DNA of 64,000 nucleotides from Porites lobata. Lineage: Eukaryota; Cnidaria; Anthozoa; Scleractinia; Poritidae. A program made the position numbers and the translations under genes. Within the stretch, counting starts at the first letter, position 1. Every line of letters begins with the position of its first letter. Below, piece by piece: positions 35,001-44,521 of the stretch. The DNA lies in NCBI GenBank assembly GCA_942486035.1, contig CALNXK010000158.1, forward strand, positions 554,501 to 618,500. Reading direction: 5' to 3'. Under the pieces are notes generated by a model, which worked only from the letters and a program-made list of their open reading frames with translations, ran no database searches and had not been told where the DNA came from.

Positions 35001-38000
35001 TAGTGTGTACAATGTACATGTATAGTGATACAATGTAATTCAAATAATTGGTCTTCGTATTGTGTACTGTTGGCATTAGGAAATTGTGGTAACGATGTTC
35101 ACTCAACTACAGTGACAACAGTGATGAAAACCTCTCGATAACAAATTTTCTTTTCTCTTTTTGAACTCAGGATGAGATCCCTAACATTTCAACTCCACCA
35201 CATTTGACAGATTGAGAGAGTTGGAAAAAGTCGCTATAACTTTGAATGAACGCAAACTTAATCTCTCAGTTTCACTTTTCTCGTGACGACCTTACTGCCG
35301 TTAACTTTTGAATGTGCACCGTAATTTTTAGGGAGTTATTATAACTCCAAAAATGGAGTAAAAATTTTAGGTACGGGATAACCCCTTTTTTGGGGTTATT
35401 TTAACTCCTAATTTAACTCCGAATTTGGGGTCATTTTTACTCCTGAAAAAGAGTTCTTTTTACTCCTAGTCTGGAGTTAAAATTACTCCGAAATGGGGTT
35501 ACTTGTACTCCTTACATGGGTTGTTTTTACTCTTTTTGGAGTTAATTTAACTCTGAAAGTGGAGTAAAAATTTTAGGTACTGGATAACTCCTTTTTTGGG
35601 GTTATTTTAAGTCCTCAATATCTGGGGTCACTTTTACTCCTGAAAAAGAGTTCTTTTAAACTCCTTTTTGGAGTTAAAGTAACTCCACGAAAAATAACTC
35701 CACTGTAAGGAGTTAAATTAGGCCCACTAGAGGAGTTATTATAACTCCCTGAAAATTACAGTGTGGTTACTTCAGTTCCCCACTGTAGGAACAGTCCAAT
35801 AGTAATAGTCTGTCTTAGCAGAAACAGTAAGAATCATCGTAAATTTTGCCTTATAGTAAGCCTGATAGTCTTGCAAAATGTTCCATAAAAAGTTCAGAAA
35901 ATTTTCAAATTTGAGTTAAAAATTAGAGCCGTTCCAGGGCATTTGGTTGCTTATTCTTGCATCAAAAGTTCATTTTCAGAAAACAGTGACTGCGTTTATT
36001 TCTACGAAGTCAAACTAAGCCGACCGCGATTTAAGACAGTTGATTCCTTGTAATTTTGTATATTTTATTACTTGTATAGTGCAGAATATGATCTAATGCC
36101 CTTTACAGTGAAGCTAAACTGAATGAAATAATTATACAAAACCAACTGTATGCATTCTTAACATTGTTTATAGAAAGCGATGTTTAGATAGAAGGACTAG
36201 CCTAATTATAATTTGCTCACAACTCGTTTTCAGTGTTAAACGTTGGCTATCTCTGTTCTTTGTACCGTCCCTGATGCTTTGAAGCAAAGAATAATTGTTA
36301 CTACTCTTTTTGTAGGTCCCAATATAGATGAGCAGCATTTATCCAAGAAAGCCTCTGTGATCTGTCAAGTTGAAGAACCCTTCTCTTCTGAGAAACGTCT
36401 TTATAAAGGTACACTTGAATGGTATAAACAAGAGCAATATGTCCACAAAAGCAGTTCGTTGTAACAGTAGTTTAACAAGGGCTTATTGAGTATTCCTTGC
36501 CGAAAAGTTACAGTAACAAGGAATGGTCGAAGCCACTGAAAAAGACTAGTTTAAAAGGAGTCAAAATTCGTTGTCATTGTCACAGATTATGTTCGCCAGT
36601 TGTCCATAAACAAGATTCGTGCCAGATTATATAAGAGAGGTGAAATATTTTTTAACACCTTCACAGGCGAACTTTGTCCGTTGAGTTTCAAATAACTTCT
36701 ATTCCTTCCTTGTAAAATGGCTGTGTTCGGCAGTCTAGTCTATGTGTTTAATTTTTCTAATTACTAGCCTAAAGGTGGATTTGCCCTGTCACTTAATTTT
36801 TACACGACAATGGAATGCAGTAATTAATAACGGATATACTTACGTGCCCCACGAAACCTCAAAATCCCTAAAATTACCACTGTCGAGAGGCCTTAGGGAC
36901 GGACCATTAGAAAAGTTATGGGGGGGGGAGGGGAATTTTCGAGCTGCAAGAATTTTTTTTCGTTATCAAATTCTTTGCATGAATTTTATTTAAGCCATTG
37001 CATGAATATTTTTTAGGGTTAATTGGCGTGTATGAATTTTTTTTCATTTAATTTTCCCTTGCGCGAATATTTTTTTTGTACTTCGCCCGCCCCCCCCATA
37101 AGTTTTCTAATGGTCCGTCCCTTAGAAATGATTTGGTATTGCTAGGCTGTCTTTCTTCCAATTATTTCCTTTGTTTGTAGCTGTTACCGGGATTAATGGT
37201 TAGTGTATATAGCGTTACGATACTTTTTTATTGTGGAAAATGGTCTTTCAGTTGATTAGTCAAATATCTCTCGGCACAGTTATTTAGACATAAGCTTAAA
37301 GGGGCTACGTCGTGCTTTTTGCTATCTTTTCAAAACGCTAAAACGTGTCTTCGAATCGGTTGAATGCCCATGCTTCCTGTCGTCTGTTACTACGGATGGC
37401 AAGGATGGACATGCGGATTGAAACTGAAAGATATTGGGCCAACTTGTTCAAGATTTAATGCTATGACTTAAAAAATCACCAATAATAATATTATGGTTAG
37501 TGTTCTTTAATGAAATTAGTTTGATATGTTTTTCATAAGACCCCAGGAGCATTTTATGTAGGTAATGACTCATTAAATTGCAGGCGAAGCAAAGACAGCA
37601 AAGATATCCAGGTCTTCGAGAAAAGGCAAAAGGCCTGTCCCAGCTCCAAAACAACCGAAACTGTTGAAAGAGGAAGGTAAAGTTCGTTTCTGGGTTATTT
37701 AGAGTAAGGGTTGGTATGGCATTACATGTGTATGAGAGAGTTTAGGATGGTCTTGTGTCATCGGTCTCGTGTTTCTAAAAAGCGGCTTCAAAAGCTGCAT
37801 AGCTTACGAAATAAGAGTGTGACAGTACTTCCCGCCCGCTCAACTTGGCTCATCCCCATTATTCTCGCAGTCCTATCGCCTAAACAAATGCACTCCTGAA
37901 ATATAGCGCTTGTGTGGGTTACTTTCCTTTGCTGCACAGGGCAGTGGCTTTATTATTTGGGTCCCCTTTTCTAGTGGGACATCGTGAAGCTATAGATGGT

Positions 38001-41000
38001 TTTCATAGTGACGTCATCAAATTGTAAAGTCAAAATAGCGAGGTTTTACGCATTCTTATTTGCACTAGGTTGAAGATAAACAAAAGGTAAATCTTTGTAT
38101 AAGTTCCCATTCCCGTAGCATGTTTCATTTCGAAAATACAGCAATTTGAACTTCCGAGTTTTCACAGTGCGTGAAAAATAGGAATGCTGTCTCGTTGAAA
38201 AAAGTCTCCCCTTTTGATTTTCAGCAGTATAACCATTTCAAGTATTAGAAGATATGTCTTTGCGCTCGTATGCTAGTTCTCGAGTGAAAAGAAAGAGCTT
38301 TTATAGAAAAAGTGAACTCCAGATGTTTCTGTTGATTTCCGGCGGCTATATTGGTGCACCAAAACGGTACACCAATGTGGCGTCTCCATACAAAGCTCTA
38401 CAAAGGTGCATGCGTGAAATGTTTCGGCAAATAACTCAGAAACTGTGGGCCACAAAGACCTGAGACTTGGACAAATTGTTTAAAAATTAATCTTTTATAA
38501 CATTTCATTTTCTTGTCTTCTTCCACTAGACGGTTTCCAATTTTTTTTTTTTGCGTGACAGTGAAAACGATCTATAGTTTCGTGGATTCGGTTGCACTTA
38601 GAGAGAATCTTGAGATTCTCATGTCTGACACACTCTCCAAACTTTCAGCGTGCTTCGTAATACCATATAAGGTACAAGTAGAACGAGGCCAAATTTAGGC
38701 CGAGACCCTGATTATGCTTTCATCACGCTACTTTCAGTATAAGAAACTAACTATTTAGCGGTAGCCTCTTGTCAGTCAGATCAGCCTCCTACGCAGACCT
38801 TTTTAGGGGTTCGTGACGCCCTAGGAAAGTCTGCGTGGGAGGCTAGACTGCTGAAAATCGAACCACTTTCAGTGTACTCCTTATCAGGCGATAACCGGTA
38901 AAATTTACCGCCTGAAGCAACACTTCTTTTGCGTGCAACCGCTTGAAAGTTTACAAAATGTACGTAAAAAAATACGCAAGTTGTGATACGATCCAGTTCT
39001 CACAAGGAAATGAAATGAATAAATGGAAAAGAACTTCAGTATACACAGCTTTACTTTTTATGGGCCATGCATTTTGGAAAGAGAATATTGAAGGCAGAGT
39101 AAAATTATTGGATTCAAACGTTTTTAATTGCTGTCTATGGATAATAACGGCCGATTTGCGTAAAATAGGTCTTAAAATGAGAGAATGACTTTTCAGAGAA
39201 CTTAGCTCCTAAATTTCCAAGCGGGGGCGGGCCATGTCCCTCACTCCACTACGGGCCTACCCACCCCCCCCCCCCCCCCCCAAGCAAGTGCATCCTCTGG
39301 CGCATGTTTTTTTGCCTTACCGGCCGTGAATTGTCCCTTACCTGCTGAGCTAAAATTTAGGGAGAACACTGACATTCCTTACCCTTTGTATCTGAGGTGT
39401 AATGAACAAACCAATCATTTGTCAGAAACTTAAGAGTGATCTCAGTTCTGTTTTGGAAGGCAAATAATTTGTACATTATTTTTTAAAGAAATGAACATTA
39501 AAAGTAAAATGTTTTTACAGAGAGTGTAAGGCACTTAGTTTTCATAAAAATGTAAGCGTTGATAGCATTTTCTTTTTCGCCAAATGTTACCATTGTCTCT
39601 GTGAAGCTTATTCTGTCACGGAAGGTATTTTAATTTATGTCATCGAAATCATTTACTTGTATAGACAGAAACATACTTATCTGTAAGTAAAATAAAGGAG
39701 AATAAACGGCCTTTGTGCTTACTAAGGAGAGAAAAGCATGTCACAGTGAGATTAATCCGTTTGGAATTTCAAGTCTTTACGTTTGCGTTTATTGACAAAT
39801 ATTCCCTCACCTTTTTGTTTCCAGCAGGTTGGGACAACTCGGTTGTTGTTGAACTGCTCAAAGCTGAATACAAAAGGCGCTGTCTGTTAAGACCACTTCT
39901 TTGGGATAGCACTATCGAGTTACCCCTGGAGAACGTTTACACGCGACTGAAAATCATTTCAAGAAGAAAGTTGGCCACCCAGATGGAAGCCAATATGGCG
40001 AATATGTCCCACCTCATAGCCCTGGAGGGACAAAATCCAGACTTAGTGGGTGAAAATGACGAGGTGAACGTGACTGAAATCTTCAAGACCCTTGAAAAAG
40101 GTAAGGATGTCATGACGCTTGTCGAAGGAAGTCCAGGAATCGGTAAAACTACGTTTTGCCTTAAACTTGCTTATGACTCTACACATGGAAAAATCCCAAC
40201 AGAGTGTTCCTTTCCCAAGTTTGAAGTTGTGTTGCTCCTGAAATGTCGAGACATTGATGGAAATATAATTGATACCATAAGGGAGCAACTTCTGCCCAGA
40301 GATGTTAAGGAGAAGGTTGTAGAGAAATTTTTGCACTTCTTGAAGGATATTCATAACCAGGAGAGAATTTTGATCATTTTGGATGGTTTGGATGAGCTGC
40401 CTGAAAAATCACGGCACCATGTCGATGAGCTGCTTCACAGAAGAATTTTCCCATTTTGCTATGTCTTGGCTACGTCACGACAAGAAAGAGGAATTGTAGT
40501 GCGAAAAAACTTTGTATTTGACATCCATTTAGAGATTAAAGGGTACACGGCAAGTGATGCTATTGTGTACGTAAGAAGACACTTCAAAACCATTGGTCAG
40601 TCACCAAAGGGGGAGAGGCTCATTGAGGAAATGCAACAGAACACCTTCTTGAATGCACTCCAAAATAACCCGTTAAATTTACTTCTCCTTTGTGTTGTTT
40701 ATGAGGACTACGAGGGAAAATTGCCGACTTCCCGGAAGGAACTTTACCAAGTCATTGTCCGATGTCTTTTGAGACGATACTGCGCCAAACGCAACTTGCC
40801 GGCTCCTGAAGATGACAGTGTCTTAGAGGACACGTTTGAAACGGAAATTCTTGCGCTTGGGGAGATAGCTTGGTTATGCCTGTTGAATGATCGTTATGGT
40901 TTCCGTGAAACTGAATTGGATGAGTTTGAAAAAAGATACCCGGGATTGGTAGCTCGTGAGCTAGGCCTTCTTTACAAGGAAGAAAGTCTAAAGAGATTAA

Positions 41001-43780
41001 AGCCTCAACATGAGTACTACTTTCTTCACAAGACCTTCCAAGAGTACGTGGCTGCCGCGTATATCGCAGAGAAGTTAGTAAATCAGCAGTTTGATGTATT
41101 TGATCACTTTCCCTTTGACGACTTGGTAACGAAGTATCCACAAGTGTTTATCTTTGTTTCTGGGATGCTGGGCGAGAAAGCAACTGTCCTATTCACCAGG
41201 ATTGGCGAGGAGTTAAAGAAAAATGATTGGGACTGGAACTATTACAACTATTCCAGTGAGGAGGGAGCTACTTTCTTTATTGAAAGCTTTAATGAGAGTG
41301 GACATCCTGAACAAATGGCAGCTTCTCTATGTAAAGTTATACCTTTTCCAAAGGTCATAACCCTTGAGTCAGATGAAGATTATAATCCTTCTTTTGTTGA
41401 TGTTTTAATGGCTTGTAGAAGTTTTTCAAATCTACAGACACCTGTTGAACTCCATGCTGATGCATGTTCTTTGGAGGAAGGAATGAGTGTCGCATTGGAT
41501 TATATGGAATCCTGTCCGCAGTTGACAATCGTAAGTGTTGTTTCTGATGAAGACTCTTTGATGGCATTTGATAGAGATCGTCTTTGCAAATGGTTTTCTG
41601 CGACCAAAACTCTATCAGAGTTTACTCTTAGAGTCAGATATTATTTCAGCCCTGCGGAGGGCGACCTGCTGGTTCAAATTGGACATGGGTTGGCTTCATG
41701 TCGAACTTTGACAAAAGCGACGTTTTCTTTGTCTGGATATGCTTATAGCGAGGGTTTTTTCAACGCGCTTGAAACTGGATTGGCACCGCTGACGTCTGTT
41801 AGTCTCGAGGTACATGGCTCAATGAAGTACACTACGACACGAGCCTTACAAAAATTTTTGTCAAATAAATCCTTAAATTCTGTTTCTCTTTGTATTGTTG
41901 GAGGCGTGCAGGATTTGTTAGTAGCTGCTGTTAGTGAAGCACTGGCAAGACAAACAGTTTTAAAATCTCTTGATCTTCATTTTAGTGGACCGCTGAGTTC
42001 CTCTAGTGCCAGTTTCCTGGAAAAAGGGCTTATGGCAAATAGTTCTTTGAATTATATAAGACTGTGTGTCCACAGTGAGCTCCCTGGTAACTGGCATTCT
42101 GTAGTGAAAAATCTTCATTTGGCGAAAAAGTCCCCCGTTTGCTGTTGTATTTATCCAAACACCTTTAACAACGTAGTAAATAATTATTTTCATCCTGTTC
42201 TGGTTAGGAAAGGGTTAAATGTAAAGCAACACTTAACTGTTAACGTCTGGGGTGAGATGAAATGCGAAGCGGCAGAAGTTCTCTGTGAAGTCTTGCCACC
42301 TTCCTCCATTACTGTTCTCACCTTAAATGTGCGCGGAAATTTAACAAGCAAAGTTTCTAATTCCATTGCAAGATGTCTGGAAAAAAACACGACACTATCT
42401 TCCCTGTCCATCAATATATGGGGCGAGTTGACAACAGACAGAGCTATTGTTTCTTCCAGCCTTTCAAAAAACAGTCGCGTTCAGTTAAATGTACATAATG
42501 TGCGTATAGGCCCAGATGAGTCGAACGATGTTCTTGTTACCACTACCGATAATCCTGCGGCATTGACAGTCTTTTTCACTAACGTCAAGGAGAGAAGAAA
42601 ACAAAACGTCCGTCTTACAATCAATAACGATAGTAATGTTACCAAGGAGTGGACACGTTGTCTAGGTGATGCTTTGGCAGAAAATCCATCTCTGACCACG
42701 CTTGATCTTACAGTCAACAGCTGCTTCGTGGAGGCAGATTTGGGAGAAAACCTCGGGAACAGTTTATTGCAAAGCAGTTCTTTAACATCTCTTAGTCTCA
42801 CATTAAACTTCAGTAACATGAAAGAAGGATGGGAATCCAAACTGGGTGACCGTTTGATCAAAATGGCATCTTTAACTACACTCAGTCTTGAAATAAACGG
42901 CGATGGCGAGTGGAATCAGAAGGATAGTTTGAGTCCTACACTCAGCAGCCTTGACTATGTTGAGGAGAATCAGGAGAATTGTTTGAGTCCGACTAAACTG
43001 AGTAACGTGCTAGCGGCAATCAAATCATTATCTTCCCTTTCTGTTGCAGTCCATAGTGAGAGCATGTGTTCATTTTGGGATAAGGTTGTAGGTGACTGTT
43101 TGATAAAATGCACGTCACTTAAGAAACTTAGTCTCACGTTGAACTGGGGTTTATCAGACGTTTGTTACGATTTTAGTGGCCTTTGTAACGGCTTGGTGAC
43201 AACAAGCTCATTAAATGAATTATGTGTCGCAGTGGTTATAAACGGCCGTACTAGGGGTTTTCAACTAATGTTGCATAGTCTTAAGCAAGGTCTGTCATTA
43301 AACTCGTCAGTAACTACACTGACACTAACAGTAACTGTGGCAGCAGGTAAAACACGTGATGGTCATCCTCTACCGATGATGTTCGGTCGTGGACTGTGGT
43401 CATTGAACACTCCAATAACTACGTTAAATGTCACAATAAATGAGTGTGGTGATGGAGTATCGGATATACCCCTGATTCTGCGCCCCGTTGGAGTGTTTGG
43501 AGGTTTGGCAAAAAGCACATCAGTTACCACATTCAACCTGACACTCAACAGTAGCAGAGACGTGAGTGATGACTGGTTACCAGTCCTTTCCCACACCTTG
43601 ATGGAAAACACCTCATTAACTACTCTGGGATTAAAAGTGAACAACAATTGTGCTACAGGTGAATGTCGTTTATATGACTTAAGTAAACTTTTAATAGAAA
43701 GCAGATCGTTATCCTTACTTGAACTCGATGTAAGTTTCTATGGAAAAGAGAGTGGGTGCCATAAGGTTTTAATTCAATAG
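22989..43780 (+). CDS. Glycosyltransferase-NACHT-LRR receptor (NLR-like), seven exons
   Basis: Joined exons are 22989-23006, 24851-26081, 27983-28075, 28171-28269, 36316-36408, 37584-37676 and 39828-43780. They total 5580 nt with no internal stop, giving about 1859 aa. Layout by residue: short start (1-6), GT4-type glycosyltransferase (about 33-410), charged linker from four small exons (about 417-542), NACHT with Walker A near 643 and Walker B near 723, helical region to about 1000, then about twenty degenerate LRRs to the end. No signal peptide or membrane segment is seen, so it should be cytosolic. NLRs sense microbial or danger signals and oligomerise through NACHT. Here a sugar-transferring domain sits where a death-fold effector normally would. 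A second copy starts at 62870. The joins are predicted from splice sites and phase, not from RNA. Confidence 0.82.
23007..24850 (+). other. Receptor intron 1
   Basis: Non-coding. Its first 200 bp resemble the intron after the paralogous exon at 62.9 kb. It ends in 'ctcttcttttag' before exon 2. I see no transposon boundary or RNA gene inside. Confidence 0.6.
24851..26081 (+). CDS. Receptor exon 2: complete GT4 (GT-B) glycosyltransferase domain
   Basis: The exon encodes 410 codons. A Ser/Thr/Glu-rich leader of about 30 residues precedes KLRVTLLSSEW and the glycine loop TKGGLSTINREL that opens the first Rossmann half. HTSPEELGMY lies in the acceptor side. The second half has the sugar-phosphate pair Arg236 and Lys245 (FGRGDNEDFQLKGYD) and the retaining-enzyme E-x7-E motif at about 320-328 (TEGFGLAALEAL), so the active site looks intact. 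Donor and acceptor sugars cannot be told from sequence. The domain has no introns, unlike the rest of the gene, which would fit capture from an intronless (perhaps bacterial) source; that is speculative. The donor is 'gtcagt' at 26082, phase 1. Confidence 0.93.
26082..26095 (+). other. Read-through end giving a glycosyltransferase-only isoform
   Basis: If the modest donor at 26082 (gtcagt) is not used, translation runs on for Gly-Gln-Leu-Lys to TAA at 26093-26095, giving a 420-aa free glycosyltransferase. No canonical AATAAA follows closely, but 'tattaaac' lies near 26128. Both outcomes are open from sequence alone. Confidence 0.4.
27066..27266. repeat. Two-copy tandem repeat, about 100-bp unit
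   Basis: Two units share 'aattacat', 'aacctaac' or 'acctaac', 'aagaat', 'aaagccttactaaaa' and 'gtctttaaaa'-type blocks. The second unit is slightly diverged ('aaaaccttactaaaaagatg'). Confidence 0.65.
27470..27715 (+). mobile_element. tRNA-derived SINE, decayed copy
   Basis: A degraded tRNA-like head ('ctcagtcggtagagcacttgac', 'gagcgggaggtcgtgg') is followed by the same body as the SINE at 45.54 kb ('actcagggtcttaaaataac', 'aaatgaaggta', 'cacgtaaaat', 'aggagacgtaaaaata', 'aattagtactttcgt'). Its B box has lost the consensus. Confidence 0.75.
27983..28075 (+). CDS. Receptor exon 3: linker cassette 1, acidic part
   Basis: 93 nt, phase 1 to phase 1, between 'tattttgttgtag' and 'gtacac'. It reads from the split Gly as GPHADEQNLSREVPVICQ then GEKPSPAAQRHHK. 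About half the residues are shared with exon 5 (DEQ.LS....VICQ.E.P). It has no domain I recognise and is probably a flexible spacer or short binding motif between glycosyltransferase and NACHT. Skipping or including it keeps the frame. Confidence 0.75.
28171..28269 (+). CDS. Receptor exon 4: linker cassette 1, basic part
   Basis: 99 nt, phase 1-1, between 'ggtttaattgcag' and 'gtaaag'. It encodes GAAKRPRSSKKGKGPLSL followed by SVVTAPKQPRLLRYE. The Lys/Arg cluster resembles a nuclear-localisation or nucleic-acid-binding patch, but function is not shown. Exon 6 is its paralogue (shared RSS.KGK and APKQP.LL). The intron that follows also resembles the one after exon 6. Confidence 0.75.
28796..28835. 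repeat. Microsatellite (TCTG)n(TTTG)n(T)n
   Basis: Consecutive 'tctg' repeats pass into 'tttg' repeats and then a T run. Confidence 0.9.
29234..29327 (+). pseudogene. Decayed third copy of the basic cassette exon
   Basis: It aligns with exon 4 over almost its whole length: 'gcaaagagac', 'tcaagaaaaggaaaa' and the long block 'aaaacaaccgagactgttgag'. Both splice sites are gone: the position of the acceptor reads 'ggctcg' and the donor position reads 'tcttg' instead of 'gtaag'. I found no matching exon-3 copy just upstream. It is a relic of a further cassette duplication. Confidence 0.75.
29635..29908. mobile_element. MITE with CAATCCCGGACAAAACT ends, copy 1
   Basis: About 274 bp and almost identical to the copy at 31297-31570. 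The left end 'caatcccggacaaaac' and the complement of the right end 'caatcttggacaaaac' form inverted repeats. The left neighbour is TA and the right neighbour TG. Open frames across it on both strands occur in both copies and follow from the repeat. Confidence 0.8.
31297..31570. mobile_element. MITE with CAATCCCGGACAAAACT ends, copy 2
   Basis: Near-identical to the copy at 29.6 kb but with different flanks, which fixes the boundaries. TA precedes the left end and TA follows the right end, as expected for Tc1/mariner-type insertion. Confidence 0.85.
31571..35316. other. Intronic DNA without recognised features
   Basis: Mostly AT-rich. A C/T-rich tract lies at 33960-34070. A short repeat-like piece near 32325-32355 ('acccgtaaaaatcctggctacgggcctg') looks like a retroposon fragment. 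No exon is supported. Confidence 0.45.
35317..35763. mobile_element. Element made of GGAGTTA/TAACTCC motifs
   Basis: The ends 'caccgtaatttttagggag' and the complement 'cactgtaattttcagggag' are inverted repeats, each followed at once by 'ttattataactcc'. Between them the 447 bp are almost entirely variations on 'ggagtta', 'taactcc', 'ggagtaa' and 'tttactcc', in both orientations and at short irregular spacing. There is no coding frame. It looks like a non-autonomous DNA transposon whose interior is an internal motif array. Confidence 0.8.
36316..36408 (+). CDS. Receptor exon 5: linker cassette 2, acidic part
   Basis: 93 nt, phase 1-1, after 'ctctttttgtag' and before 'gtacac'. It reads GPNIDEQHLSKKASVICQ then VEEPFSSEKRLYK and is the paralogue of exon 3, with the same length, phase and donor. 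Flanking intron sequence also matches, so exon and introns were copied together. Confidence 0.75.
36897..37120. mobile_element. MITE with GGACGGACCATTAGAAAA ends
   Basis: The inverted ends 'ggacggaccattagaaaag' and 'ttttctaatggtccgtcc' bound 224 bp, with G-run and C-run inner flanks. 'cttag' is repeated at 36892-36896 and 37121-37125, a possible 5-bp target duplication. A lone related end occurs at 59995-60026. It lies in the intron between exons 5 and 6. Confidence 0.8.
37584..37676 (+). CDS. Receptor exon 6: linker cassette 2, basic part
   Basis: 93 nt, phase 1-1, after 'cattaaattgcag' and before 'gtaaag'. It encodes GEAKTAKISRSSRKGKRP then VPAPKQPKLLKEE and is the paralogue of exon 4. The basic stretch and the APKQPKLL motif are the best-conserved parts. 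As with the other small exons, alternative use would not shift the frame into the NACHT exon. Confidence 0.75.
38783..38844. repeat. Short MITE related to the 414-531 hairpin
   Basis: 'agcctcctacgcagacct' and its near-complement 'aaagtctgcgtgggaggct' enclose 'ggggttcgtgacg', recalling the ends and inner 'ggggttcgtttgtcacg' of the hairpin at 414-531. No clear target duplication is seen. Confidence 0.65.
38870..39371. mobile_element. hAT-like element, short copy
   Basis: The ends 'cagtgtactcc' and 'ggagaacactg' and most of the interior ('aaaatttaccgcctgaagca', a poly-C run, 'cttacctgctgagctaaaat') match the 1215-bp element at 16079-17293. It is 502 bp, so one copy is an internal deletion derivative. 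It lies in the intron before the NACHT exon. Confidence 0.85.
39828..43780 (+). CDS. Receptor exon 7: NACHT ATPase and leucine-rich repeats
   Basis: One exon of 1317 codons. It follows the tract 'tttttgtttccagcag', a NAGNAG acceptor: starting at 39828 completes the Gly codon as in all linker exons, while starting at 39825 adds one Ala. LPLENVYTRLKI, a typical pre-NACHT strap, precedes the P-loop EGSPGIGKTTF (about 641-651). Walker B and its acidic extension are LIILDGLDELP (about 723-733), with a sensor-like TSRQE and the winged-helix motif LHKTFQEYVAAAYIAE (about 940-955). From about residue 1060 some twenty repeats follow the theme SLTTLSLTLN, spaced roughly 25-35 residues, ending at TAG 43778-43780. 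All nucleotide-binding residues look intact. Confidence 0.93.
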
Positions 43781-44094
43781 AAGAATACAGCTAAGATGTA
43801 TGTGTTTTCCAGTCCGCAGGAACATATGTCAGTATCAAATGAAATGTAATCTACAATAGAAATGTGGCTTAATTTTTTCTTATGTCGTGAATCTTGAAAC
43901 CACTGAGGCAACCGGCCCTTAAAAATAAGGATTCTAATTGAAAATGCAAAATGGTCCATCTAAAATTTCTTTCAATTAGACCCTTAGTGTTTGTTTCAAG
44001 TTTAGACATTTTTTGTTTTCTCTGTTTGCAAATTGAAGGTCACAGAAAATCATTCTTTCAAGCCACGTCACACACGTTTCCTTGGATACCGAGA
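43781..44094 (+). other. Region after the receptor stop codon (3' UTR candidate)
   Basis: No canonical AATAAA follows closely. The first I found is at 46365-46370. The 3' end therefore cannot be placed from sequence. Confidence 0.35.
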
Positions 44095-44521
44095 TTTTTT
44101 CCTGTGGAACGGCCCAGCGTGAAGTCCGTTACGTCACACTACTCTGTATAGCGTTAAGGTTACCAGATACCTTCAGGGGTGTCTCATGTGCAAGTAATGT
44201 AGGCTATTTTTTCCTGTGGAACGGCCCAGCGTGAAGTCCGTTACGTCACACTACTCTGTATAGCGTTAAGGTTACCAGATACCTTCAGGTGTGTCACACG
44301 TGCAAGTAATGTAGGCTATTTTTTCTTGTGGAAGCCCAGCCTGAAGTCCGTTATGTTCACACTACTCTGTAGAGCGTTAAGGTTACCAGATACCTTCAGG
44401 TGTGTCTCACGTGCAAGTACTGTAGGCTATTTTTTCTTGTGGAAGCCCAGCCTGAAGTCCGTTATGTTCACACTACTCTGTATAGCGTTTAGGTTACCAG
44501 ATACCTTCAGGGGTGTCTCAC
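44095..44521. repeat. Tandem repeat, about 112-bp unit, four copies
   Basis: Units begin 'ttttttcctgtggaa' or 'ttttttcttgtggaa' at about 44095, 44207, 44319 and 44430; the last is shorter. Each holds 'cgtgaagtccgttacgtcac' or a near copy, then 'agcgttaaggttaccagata' and 'ccttcagg'. Copies 1-2 and 3-4 resemble each other most, suggesting stepwise duplication. Confidence 0.9.

Larger units (their letters stand above)
28270..36315 (+). other. Receptor intron 4 (8 kb, repeat-rich)
   Basis: It contains a TCTG/TTTG/T microsatellite (28796-28835), a dead cassette exon (29234-29327), two copies of one MITE (29635-29908 and 31296-31571) and the GGAGTTA-array element (35317-35763). Open frames between 30.6 and 34.8 kb, including a 142-residue one at 30678-31106, show no known domain, conserved splice sites or start context. 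I treat them as chance. Confidence 0.55.

Noticed and set aside
39713..39827. Upstream extension of the NACHT reading frame (starting Met-Cys-Leu-Leu)
   Set aside because: It ends in a pyrimidine tract and AG; phase agreement with five other exons makes it intron.
40752..43647. Several minus-strand open frames of 70 to 129 residues
   Set aside because: Shadows of the long NACHT-LRR exon.
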